DNA of 8,964 nucleotides, taken from positions 1 through 8,964 of the forward strand of contig CAKRJY010000023.1 of assembly GCA_934352055.1 (NCBI GenBank), given 5' to 3'. Of this stretch, positions 1 to 5,949 are shown piece after piece. A program made the translations under genes and the position numbers. Under the pieces are notes generated by a model. It saw only the letters and a list, made by a program, of their open reading frames with translations, had not been told where the DNA came from and made no database searches. Position 1 is the first letter of the stretch. Each line of letters starts with the position of its first letter. The DNA comes from an uncultured Lachnospiraceae bacterium (GTDB lineage: Bacteria; Bacillota; Clostridia; Lachnospirales; Lachnospiraceae).

Positions 1-1
1 T

Positions 2-346
2 ATCAAAAAAGAATCAATATTAAATCATGATTCTGAACATTCGCATAAAAATCTTGTTCAACTGTTAGAATTAAAATTAAATGTTTATGAAACAAAAGAA
101 ACTAAAAAACTTGATGATAAAGATAATCCTATGAATCGAATTAACCATATGTGTTCAGCACTTAGAAAGTTTCTAGATTCTCATCCAGGTTTTAATAGGG
201 ATGAATTACAAGACTATCTAAACTTGTTTGTATTTATAATGAGTGAACCAAAAGATAAGTTGGAAAAAGTGAATTTGCTGTTAGAAATGGCCTTTAAAAC
301 ACAGAAAGTAGTGAAATTTAGAGAATATTATAAAAAGAAAACCTAA
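2..346 (+). CDS. C-terminal part of an IS1595/ISXO2-like transposase (5' end outside window)
   Basis: The reading frame is open from the left edge to the TAA at 344-346, giving 114 visible residues. The ATG at 131 lies inside this open frame, so it is an internal methionine and not a gene start. The segment MNRINHMCSALRKFL followed by GFNRDELQDYLNLF resembles the end of IS1595/ISXO2-type DDE transposases. There an 'I-(E/N)-x-x-x-S-x-L-K' helix carrying the third catalytic position is followed by an 'LQ-YL-F' motif. Here that third position would be Asn (in INHMCS), which I believe occurs in some members of the family. The highly charged tail ending REYYKKKT fits the C-terminus. The family call rests on by-eye motif recognition. 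The upstream catalytic Asp residues are not visible, so it cannot be said whether the element is intact. Confidence 0.6.
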   Translation: MKKESILNHDSEHSHKNLVQLLELKLNVYETKETKKLDDKDNPMNRINHMCSALRKFLDSHPGFNRDELQDYLNLFVFIMSEPKDKLEKVNLLLEMAFKTQKVVKFREYYKKKT

Positions 347-376
347 GAAACCCTTTATTCATCGCATTTCTTAGGT
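341..376. repeat. Perfect 10-bp inverted repeat over the transposase stop codon
   Basis: ACCTAAGAAA (341-350) pairs perfectly with TTTCTTAGGT (367-376) around a 16-nt loop. The left arm contains the TAA stop of the transposase. No T-tract follows (the next bases are CCACTGTG), so it is not a classical intrinsic terminator. It could be a weak terminator, or structure at the right end of the insertion element, whose boundary probably lies close by because the next gene remnant begins at about 387. Confidence 0.5.
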
Positions 377-386
377 CCACTGTGCA

Positions 387-643
387 AATTAGTTATTTAA
401 ATGATTAATCGATAAGAAGGTGGAGAAAGCAGATTTAACTAGATTGACTAATCTATGCCAGCGACATATGCCTAATTGTCAAAAGATAAAACTATATAGA
501 TGGAATCTTTGATAAAGATTTGCGATTGCCTGAATTGTCAGATTGGTGGTATTGTTGGATTAAGTGAAGAAAAAAATGAGATGATGGATGTGTTTAACGA
601 GTATACAAGAGTAAAAGATTATGCAATCATTCAGTTTATATGA
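387..643 (+). pseudogene. Decayed XRE/Cro-CI-type helix-turn-helix regulator
   Basis: No intact ORF exists here, but translation shows a clear remnant of a small single-domain HTH protein. Frame 387-455 reads N-*-LFK-*-LIDKKVEKADLTRLTNL. The frame then moves to that of 458 onward, reading PATYA-*-LSKDKTI-*-MESLIKICDCLNCQIGGIVGL. Read through, this matches the layout of about 70-residue XRE proteins: 'NKLFKxLIDKK', a recognition helix 'xPATYAKLSKDK', and the terminal 'SLIKICDxLNCQIGDIVEL'. Stops lie at 390 (TAG), 402 (TGA), 473 (TAA) and 497 (TAG), with a one-base frame change near 452-460. The usual D and E of 'GDIVEL' are both Gly, as expected from A-to-G changes (GAT to GGT, GAA to GGA). 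The protein is non-functional as read. Its first few codons are missing, which is consistent with loss at the insertion-element boundary just upstream. Confidence 0.72.
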
Positions 644-799
644 AGTGGTTATCAATGCTAGTCTTTAAATGGTTCTGATATAGATTTTGATAAAAGAGCT
701 TTTGTCAATAGATTTAAACTGGCACTTGTACAATTAAATGAAAAAATTTTTTCGGATGAGAAAATTACAGCGGAATTAAAAGCGAAAATATCTAGTTAG
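644..799 (+). pseudogene. Broken coding-like continuation of the XRE remnant, family unknown
   Basis: In the same frame as the end of the HTH remnant, the sequence runs on past a TGA (641-643) and a TAG (659-661) to a TAG at 797-799. The last stretch has coding character (SDIDFDKRAFVNRFKLALVQ, then an amphipathic Lys/Glu-rich end). It may be the C-terminal extension of the decayed regulator or the tail of a separate small gene fused by decay. I do not recognise the family. Apart from this remnant, I see no RNA gene or intact ORF between 347 and 833. Confidence 0.35.
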
Positions 800-833
800 T
801 TGGTTGTTTGGCGTCAGAGAGTCGAGGTGTAAA

Positions 834-2708
834 ATGGTTTATTTGTTAAGAAATTATGTTGAAATGTCATATTTGTTTATGAAAAATCAATGTGATATAG
901 ATTATTTCTATTATCGCTTTGAACTTAGCAAGTATGAATATAAAAATGATTTAATAGCTCTTAAGGATATGGCAGAATCCTATGGTGTTAAAATCGAAGC
1001 TGATGAATATAAAATAAAACTATTTATAATAGATAGAGATAAACATGAAAAATATTATAAACAATTTTTTTCTTTTTATTACGCAAACAGATATAACTTT
1101 AATAATAACGAATTGATTCTTTATTTAATTACTGCAAATGAATTGCTAAGTAATGAATATTTAAACGTTGATGAGTTTGCTTTAAGGGTAGGATGCTCTA
1201 AGAGTAATCTTAGAAGTCCAATAAAAACAGCAAGAGAAATGCTTAATAAATATGATATAGAAACTTTGCATAGACCACATTATGGATTATATACAAAAGG
1301 TGATGAATTTAACAAAAGAAGGTGTATTGCGAATATTAATTATAAGCTTATGCCTGGTTTATTTGATTTAGGAGAAGAATGGAATAATCTTAGACAAGTG
1401 GATTACGATTATGTTTATCAAAAGTTTTCTAAACTATGCCGATTAAGAAATATTACATTAACTGCAGAACATTATAAAAATATTTGTTATTATATTTCAA
1501 TAACTGAAAAAAGATATAGGAAATATTCAATAAAAAGTATTGATGTTGAGAGTAATATTCTCAGCAAAATTGAATTTAACCCTCAATTAAAAAGTTTCTG
1601 TAATGAGATTTGTAATGCTTTTGATATGAAGTTAGATGATGTTGAAAAGAAAGCGTTAATGGTAATTCTATTCATTTATAATGCTGATAGAAATAGTTTG
1701 TTAAATTATGCAGATGAATTGTATCACGAAGAAATCGCTGAATTATTTAAAATAATTACAAGCAATTTAGAAAAAGAATACCACCTTACGATCCGAAGTA
1801 ACCTTTATATAAGTGCAATTTTAGAAGAATTGAGTTTTTTAATTATTAAACATCATACGGGTGAGTTAAAAATAATAAAAGAAAAGATTTTAAGTGCTAA
1901 TGCTACAATTTATTCATATCCTCTTTGTTATTATATAAATGTTATGATGGCTAAGGTTATTGGTAATTATTATGGGGAAAGTGTTAGCTTATCGGTAACA
2001 GAAAATTTAACAGATATTATTTATTACTATATAGAGGGGCTAGAATACAACTTTTCGAAAGCTAATATTTTAGTTACAAGTAGATTTAGTAGATATTCTG
2101 CAAAATTGATAAAGGATAAGTTATATAAAGACCTGGATGATAATTATGTTGCTAATATTGACACATGTGAATGTGTTGATTTATTAAATAATACCAAGTT
2201 TTACGATGATAATTATGACTTAATCATAGCGGATGTCAATATTAGAAATAGTAATAAAAGTATAAAGTTTTCGGATGTAAATAGTTCAATGGTAAAACTA
2301 GATTCGTATTTAAGGTTACATCGTAATCTATGCAGAGAACTTTCTACAGAAAATGATATAAAAGTATTAGTTAAAGATATCGACGTAAATAACATTGAGG
2401 TGTTAGACATGAAACATATAAATGTGAATATTGAATTTTTATATGTTTTAAAAAAATCATTAGTTATCGTTAATTCTAGTGATGATGAATGCATTATAAA
2501 AGTTGGAAATTTTAGTAAAAGTATAATGATTAATGGAAATAAAGCTAATAATTATATAATTTTAAAATGTAATATAAACGAGAGAAATATTAGAATAGTA
2601 AACACTTTATTACACGAGATTGTTTTCGACACAATGTTTGCTGAAGCTATTAGATGTAATCCGGGAATAGAGATACTAAATGAACAAATAAATATGGTAA
2701 TGAAATAA
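834..2708 (+). CDS. PRD-containing transcriptional regulator (BglG/LicR/MtlR-like) with degenerate phospho-sites
   Basis: A predicted 624-residue cytoplasmic DNA-binding regulator, probably the activator of the downstream PTS-esterase operon. I start it at ATG 834 because GAGGTG at 824-829 is correctly placed. An in-frame TTG at 804 would add 10 residues but has no RBS. Domain order: an N-terminal winged-HTH-like segment (about 12-72), a second HTH (about 109-156, containing DEFALRVGCSKSNLRSPIKT and the wing HRPHYGLYTKG), and PRD1-like (about 185-290) and PRD2-like (about 295-405) helical domains. These are followed by a PTS EIIB-like alpha/beta domain (about 408-470) and a possible EIIA-like tail. 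In LicR/MtlR relatives, His residues in the PRDs and a Cys in the EIIB domain are phosphorylated by the PTS. Here the positions I align are Tyr220 (ICYYISI), Glu in ILEELSF, and Thr415 (LVTSRFSRYS). It has the same orientation as the operon and is separated from it by a terminator. Confidence 0.8.
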   Translation: MVYLLRNYVEMSYLFMKNQCDIDYFYYRFELSKYEYKNDLIALKDMAESYGVKIEADEYKIKLFIIDRDKHEKYYKQFFSFYYANRYNFNNNELILYLITANELLSNEYLNVDEFALRVGCSKSNLRSPIKTAREMLNKYDIETLHRPHYGLYTKGDEFNKRRCIANINYKLMPGLFDLGEEWNNLRQVDYDYVYQKFSKLCRLRNITLTAEHYKNICYYISITEKRYRKYSIKSIDVESNILSKIEFNPQLKSFCNEICNAFDMKLDDVEKKALMVILFIYNADRNSLLNYADELYHEEIAELFKIITSNLEKEYHLTIRSNLYISAILEELSFLIIKHHTGELKIIKEKILSANATIYSYPLCYYINVMMAKVIGNYYGESVSLSVTENLTDIIYYYIEGLEYNFSKANILVTSRFSRYSAKLIKDKLYKDLDDNYVANIDTCECVDLLNNTKFYDDNYDLIIADVNIRNSNKSIKFSDVNSSMVKLDSYLRLHRNLCRELSTENDIKVLVKDIDVNNIEVLDMKHINVNIEFLYVLKKSLVIVNSSDDECIIKVGNFSKSIMINGNKANNYIILKCNINERNIRIVNTLLHEIVFDTMFAEAIRCNPGIEILNEQINMVMK

Positions 2709-2754
2709 AAGACTATTAGTGGCTATTAGGTAATTAGTTGCTAATAGTCTTTTT
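2707..2754 (+). terminator. Intrinsic terminator after the regulator gene
   Basis: AAAAGACTATTAG (2707-2719) pairs perfectly with CTAATAGTCTTTT (2741-2753), a 13-bp stem with a 21-nt loop, and the 3' arm ends in a run of five T (2750-2754). The stem overlaps the last two bases of the regulator stop codon. The A-rich 5' arm could make it partly bidirectional. It separates regulator transcription from the operon that begins about 100 bp further on. Confidence 0.82.
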
Positions 2755-2756
2755 AG

Positions 2757-2796
2757 TTGCAATTAATTTTGCGATTACATAAAAAAATTTTGCAAT
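2757..2796. promoter_or_regulatory. Triplicate TTGCRAT boxes, candidate regulator operator
   Basis: TTGCAAT occurs at 2757-2763 and 2790-2796, and TTGCGAT at 2769-2775. The second and third boxes extend to TTTTGCRAT and start exactly 21 bp apart, two helical turns, so a dimeric activator could bind both on one DNA face. The third box overlaps the expected -35 region of the operon promoter, where the match to TTGACA is poor and the spacing is non-standard. This suits an activator-dependent promoter. Assigning the boxes to the adjacent PRD regulator is inference from position. Confidence 0.4.
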
Positions 2797-2822
2797 AAGT
2801 AAAAGCGCTTACATTTTATAAT
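2790..2822 (+). promoter_or_regulatory. Probable operon promoter (-10 TATAAT)
   Basis: A perfect TATAAT sits at 2817-2822. The nearest -35-like hexamer, TTGCAA at 2790-2795, is 21 bp upstream, longer than the usual 16-18 bp, and no better hexamer lies at standard spacing. This suggests a promoter that needs an activator. Transcription would start near 2829, leaving a leader of roughly 30 nt before the first esterase gene. Confidence 0.5.
2800..2813 (+). promoter_or_regulatory. Catabolite-responsive element (cre) for CcpA
   Basis: TAAAAGCGCTTACA matches the cre consensus TGWAANCGNTNWCA at 13 of 14 positions; only the second base (A for G) differs. It has the palindromic AAGCGCTT core. It lies just upstream of the TATAAT box, so CcpA with HPr-Ser-P bound here would block RNA polymerase. 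The operon is therefore predicted to be repressed when a preferred sugar such as glucose is present. Confidence 0.75.
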
Positions 2823-2857
2823 TAAAATATCAAAAAAATAAAGAAAGGAAGGGGAAT

Positions 2858-3721
2858 ATGGGGTTAGTACATTTTAGTTTTAGAAGTTGGTGCTTGAATA
2901 TGAATACAGATATTGAAGTAATATTACCATCAATAAAACAAGGGACTGATGCTGAAGAGTATTACAGGAGTGGTAAAAAATATCCAGTACTATGGTTACT
3001 TCATGGAACGTTAGGCAACTACACAGATTATCTAAGGAGAACAAATATTGAGTTGTATGCTACCGAGAATGATTTAATTGTAGTAATGCCAACAGCGTTG
3101 AATTCAAATTATTCAAATTGGGATAAAGTTGAGCCTAAATTTATGATGTTTGATTACATAACAAAAGAATTAATGCCAATGATTTACGGTTGGTTTCCAG
3201 CGAGTGATAAAAGAGAAGATAATTTTATAGCTGGTTTATCAATGGGCGCTAGAGGTACAAGTAAATTTGGATTTAATTATCCAGAAAAATTTGCGGGTGT
3301 TGCTTGTATGTCAGGTGTTCCTTCAGATATTAGAAAAATTTTAAGAGAAGGTGATGAAAATAGGTTCTACAAACGCGAATTTATGACAGTACAACAAGCT
3401 GGTGGAGAAGAAGCTTTCTTCAATAGCTATGAAAATATTTGGGATAAAGTTCCTGAAGTTGCCAAGATGGAAAATCCACCAAAATTCTATTTCTGCTGTG
3501 GAACAAATGATGGTGTTTATCCAAATTATTTGCATTTTAAAAAGTATGCTCAAAGCGTAGGGCTTGATGCAACTTTTCATGAAATGGAAGGGTATGCTCA
3601 TGAATGGCGCTTTTGGGAAATTGAATTACAAAACATTTTGGCTTTCTTCGGATTTAATAAAAAGAAAACATCACAATCAAAGATCCCTGCAGAGAAGATA
3701 ATGGATGGAACATTAGTATAA
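2858..3721 (+). CDS. Esterase D / tributyrin-esterase-like alpha/beta hydrolase (EstA type)
   Basis: A 287-residue serine hydrolase of the putative-esterase family (PF00756 type, which includes EstA, S-formylglutathione hydrolase and acetylxylan/feruloyl esterases). It hydrolyses a carboxylic ester, with the natural acyl group unknown. The oxyanion-hole region VLWLLHGTLGNYTDY holds HG at 49-50. The nucleophile elbow GLSMG (126-130) gives Ser128, CGTNDG gives the likely acid Asp218, and GYAHEW gives His248, so the triad looks complete. There is no signal peptide or membrane segment, so it should act in the cytoplasm. The start is well supported by a very strong GAAAGGAAGGGG RBS ending 3 nt before the ATG. 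It is the first gene of the operon, and EIIB follows after 12 nt, so its ester substrate is probably what the PTS delivers. The tail from about 266 is Lys-rich and extends past the last core helix. Confidence 0.87.
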   Translation: MGLVHFSFRSWCLNMNTDIEVILPSIKQGTDAEEYYRSGKKYPVLWLLHGTLGNYTDYLRRTNIELYATENDLIVVMPTALNSNYSNWDKVEPKFMMFDYITKELMPMIYGWFPASDKREDNFIAGLSMGARGTSKFGFNYPEKFAGVACMSGVPSDIRKILREGDENRFYKREFMTVQQAGGEEAFFNSYENIWDKVPEVAKMENPPKFYFCCGTNDGVYPNYLHFKKYAQSVGLDATFHEMEGYAHEWRFWEIELQNILAFFGFNKKKTSQSKIPAEKIMDGTLV

Positions 3722-3733
3722 AGGAAAAATAAT

Positions 3734-4237
3734 ATGATCGTACAAATTAGAATAGATGACAGATTAATCCATGGTCAGGTTGCTATGGTTTGGTCAAAAG
3801 AATTAAATACTCCAAGAATCATTGTTGCTAATAATGATGCTGCTGCAAACGAAACTGTAAAAATGACATTAAAAATGGCTACACCTACAGGAATTAAGAC
3901 AATTGTAAAAGACTTAGATGGAGCAATTGAGTTAATTAATGATCCAAGAAGCAAAGATATGAGAATCTTTGGGTTAACTAAGAATGTTCGTGATGCTTTA
4001 TATTTAGTTAAATCATGTGGAGATAACATTAAAGAAGTAAATTTGGCAAATACTGGTCAATTTACTGGTGAAAATGAACCGAAAACAAGATTGCCAGGGG
4101 GCAGAGTTTCTTTAACAGAAATAGAAATGGAAGCTGCTAAAGAAATGGTGACAATCTTGGGAGACAGATTCTTCCACTTATTAATCCCTTCTAGTGGGAA
4201 AGAAACTGTTTCAAGTTTATTAAAAGCAATCAATTAA
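3734..4237 (+). CDS. PTS EIIB, mannose/fructose/sorbose family
   Basis: A 167-residue cytoplasmic phosphotransferase subunit, a full-length single-domain EIIB of the mannose-type PTS. It takes phosphate from EIIA and passes it to the sugar as the sugar crosses EIIC/EIID. The N-terminal signature RIDDRLIHGQV places the phosphorylated His at residue 13. Downstream family features include the IIVANNDAA segment, the ANTGQF region and the C-terminal FFHLLIPSSGKET block. The RBS AAAGGA (3720-3725) is 8 nt from the ATG. It follows the esterase by 12 nt and precedes EIIC by 23 nt. The sugar cannot be told from sequence; the family includes systems for mannose, glucose, fructose, sorbose, amino sugars and others. 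Confidence 0.95.
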   Translation: MIVQIRIDDRLIHGQVAMVWSKELNTPRIIVANNDAAANETVKMTLKMATPTGIKTIVKDLDGAIELINDPRSKDMRIFGLTKNVRDALYLVKSCGDNIKEVNLANTGQFTGENEPKTRLPGGRVSLTEIEMEAAKEMVTILGDRFFHLLIPSSGKETVSSLLKAIN

Positions 4238-4242
4238 TAGAT

Positions 4243-4260
4243 AGGAGGTATGTAATTTTT
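4243..4260 (+). promoter_or_regulatory. Unusual RBS of EIIC: long spacer with a start-stop ATG-TAA
   Basis: AGGAGG (4243-4248) is a perfect Shine-Dalgarno, but the EIIC ATG lies 12 nt further on, longer than the usual 5-9 nt. Inside the spacer, 1 nt after the Shine-Dalgarno, is ATG (4250-4252) directly followed by TAA (4253-4255), a minimal start-stop pair. It is probably too close to the Shine-Dalgarno to initiate well, but could tune EIIC translation. Confidence 0.5.
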
Positions 4261-5070
4261 ATGTCTAATTTAACAATTGCTATTCTAGCTTCTGTTGCAT
4301 ATTTCGTTACATATGCTGGAAACTGGCTATTTGGTCAGTGTATGCTAGAAAGACCTATTATTGTAGGTACTGTAACAGGTCTATTATTTGGGGATATTAC
4401 AACAGGTATTATCCTTGGTGGTGCATTAGAAGCTATTTACATGGGTGCAGTTAATATTGGTGGTGCTACTAGTGCTGAACCAGTATCTGCTACAGTTATG
4501 GCTGTTGCATTTGCTATTACTTCAGGTTTAGATACAGAAGCGGCAATTGCTCTAGCAGTTCCTGTAGGATTAGTATTTAACTCGATGTTCATTATTTTCT
4601 TGATGGCATCAAATTTATTCCAACCTTGGTATCAAAAAGTTTGTGATAAAGGTGATACAAAGGGTATGACATGGTTAATTTTAGTATCTTGGTTTATCCA
4701 ATATTTGATTAGAACAGTAATTATCTTTGCATTAGTCTTCTTAGGTGCAAACGTAGTTCAAACATTTATGACTAATTTACCAGCTGGTATTATGAGAGGT
4801 TTAGGCACTGCCGCAAACATGTTAGGTGCAGTTGGTATGGCTGTATTAATGAAGATGTTAGTTAATACCGAAAACGTTGGTTACTTATTTGTTGGTTTCA
4901 TTTTAGCAAAATATTTCAATTTACCTGCAATTGTTGTTGCTATTATTGCAGTAGTAGTTGCGTTAACAATTGGTTTCAATGATAAAAAAGTATTAGATTT
5001 AAAAAATATGGTTAAAAATGGTAGCGGCGTAGCTGCTATATCAGAAGAGGAGGATTTCTTGAATGACTAG
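4261..5070 (+). CDS. PTS EIIC, mannose/fructose/sorbose family
   Basis: A 269-residue integral membrane subunit that, with EIID, forms the sugar channel. The protein is hydrophobic throughout, with several membrane helices. The family block GALEAIYMGAVNIGGATSAEP (about 54-74) is present, as are a following Ala-rich helix (about 78-105) and a second hydrophobic cluster (about 136-240). The length is typical for the family. The acidic C-terminal tail SEEEDFLND overlaps the start of EIID by 8 nt, so the two subunits are probably translationally coupled. No other start is better: the ATG at 4261 begins a typical N-terminus despite its long Shine-Dalgarno spacing. Confidence 0.95.
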   Translation: MSNLTIAILASVAYFVTYAGNWLFGQCMLERPIIVGTVTGLLFGDITTGIILGGALEAIYMGAVNIGGATSAEPVSATVMAVAFAITSGLDTEAAIALAVPVGLVFNSMFIIFLMASNLFQPWYQKVCDKGDTKGMTWLILVSWFIQYLIRTVIIFALVFLGANVVQTFMTNLPAGIMRGLGTAANMLGAVGMAVLMKMLVNTENVGYLFVGFILAKYFNLPAIVVAIIAVVVALTIGFNDKKVLDLKNMVKNGSGVAAISEEEDFLND

Positions 5071-5893
5071 TATGTTTAAGAGTGTCTCAAAAGAAGACAA
5101 AAAGATGTTAAATAGAATTTTCTGGAGATCATTTATGGTATTCGCTGCACCATGTGGTGTTGCTTATAGACAAGCTCCTGGATTTACATTTTCAATCGTT
5201 CCAGCAATTGATAGATATTATCCTGAACAAGAGAAAAAAGCTGAATGTATGTTAAGACATATGACTCCATATAATATTACTCAAGCAGTAGGTACATTTG
5301 CTATGGGGTTAGCTGCATCAATGGAAAAAGAAAACGCCGCAAATTATGGAAGTTATGATGCTTCGGCTATTCCGGCTATTAAGACATCTTTAATGGGTCC
5401 ATTATCTGGTATTGGTGATGCTCTATTCTGGGGTATAGTAAGAACTATTTCTGCTTCAGTTGGTATTTCTTTGGCTGCAACTGGTTCTGTTATGGGACCA
5501 ATTCTATTCTTCGTTTTATACAATATCCCAAATGTTTTGTGCCGTTATTATATGACATATCTAGGTTATACATTGGGTGAAACATTCTTAAAAGATGCAT
5601 ATCAATCAGGATTTGTTTCTATTTTAACTAAATGTGCTGGTATCGTTGGTATGGCGATGGTTGGCTTCATGATTGTTTCAACAGTAAAAATGTCATTAGC
5701 TTTAACTATGACCGTTCCTGGTGCTGAGCCAATTTTAGTTCAAACTTATATCGATCAAATCATGCAAGGTATATTACCTATTGGCTTAACATTTGGTTGC
5801 TACTTTGCATTAAAGAAAAATATGAACCAAAATACATTAGTATTCGTAGTAATGGCTATTGGTTTTGTATTAGGGTTCTTAGGAATTTGTTAA
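5063..5893 (+). CDS. PTS EIID, mannose/fructose/sorbose family
   Basis: A 276-residue membrane partner of EIIC, found only in mannose-type PTS systems. It shows the family order: an N-terminal amphipathic region with KEDKKMLNRIFWRSFM, the loop RHMTPYNIT (about 65-73), AMGLAASMEKEN (about 80-91), and the signature LMGPLSGIGDALFW (110-123). C-terminal hydrophobic helices follow (about 190-275). GAGGAGG near 5047-5053 gives a 9-nt spacer to ATG 5063; ATG 5072 is an in-frame alternative. No EIIA gene follows: the next element is a strong hairpin and then an unrelated transporter. The EIIA needed to phosphorylate EIIB must be encoded elsewhere. Confidence 0.95.
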   Translation: MTSMFKSVSKEDKKMLNRIFWRSFMVFAAPCGVAYRQAPGFTFSIVPAIDRYYPEQEKKAECMLRHMTPYNITQAVGTFAMGLAASMEKENAANYGSYDASAIPAIKTSLMGPLSGIGDALFWGIVRTISASVGISLAATGSVMGPILFFVLYNIPNVLCRYYMTYLGYTLGETFLKDAYQSGFVSILTKCAGIVGMAMVGFMIVSTVKMSLALTMTVPGAEPILVQTYIDQIMQGILPIGLTFGCYFALKKNMNQNTLVFVVMAIGFVLGFLGIC

Positions 5894-5934
5894 TTAAATT
5901 TAGGAACAGCAGAAATGCTGTTCCTAAATTTAAT
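5893..5934. terminator. 19-bp perfect hairpin between EIID and the MFS gene
   Basis: Bases 5893-5911 pair without mismatch with 5916-5934 around a GAAA tetraloop. The core is GGAACAGCA/TGCTGTTCC and the outer part is A/T. The stem begins at the last base of the EIID stop codon and ends 7 nt before the MFS Shine-Dalgarno. There is no long U-run after it (TAATATAGAT follows), so full termination is doubtful. A partial terminator, or a stabilising 3' hairpin on the upstream PTS mRNA, is more likely. Either would give less MFS-esterase mRNA than PTS mRNA. Confidence 0.6.
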
Positions 5935-5949
5935 ATAGATTGGAGATAT

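Noticed and set aside
131..346. Independent 71-residue small protein
   Set aside because: The frame is open upstream to the window edge and the whole reads as one transposase C-terminus.
804..833. TTG start adding 10 residues to the regulator
   Set aside because: No Shine-Dalgarno precedes 804, while GAGGTG at 824-829 fits ATG 834.
2213..2494. Minus-strand ORF of 93 codons
   Set aside because: Shadow of the regulator gene; no RBS and no recognisable protein.
2757..2774. Sigma-54 (-24/-12) promoter for the PTS operon, as in LevR-controlled systems
   Set aside because: The two GC dinucleotides are 10 bp apart, but the required GG at -24 is missing and the regulator shows no AAA+ sigma-54-activator domain.
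3341..3601. Minus-strand ORF of 86 codons
   Set aside because: Antisense shadow of the first esterase; its catalytic motifs are on the + strand.
3775..4029. Minus-strand ORF of 84 codons
   Set aside because: Antisense shadow of EIIB.
5797..5949. Upstream ATG extending the MFS protein by 51 residues
   Set aside because: It lies inside EIID, translates through the hairpin, and adds a non-hydrophobic segment unlike an MFS N-terminus. ATG 5950 has its own RBS.
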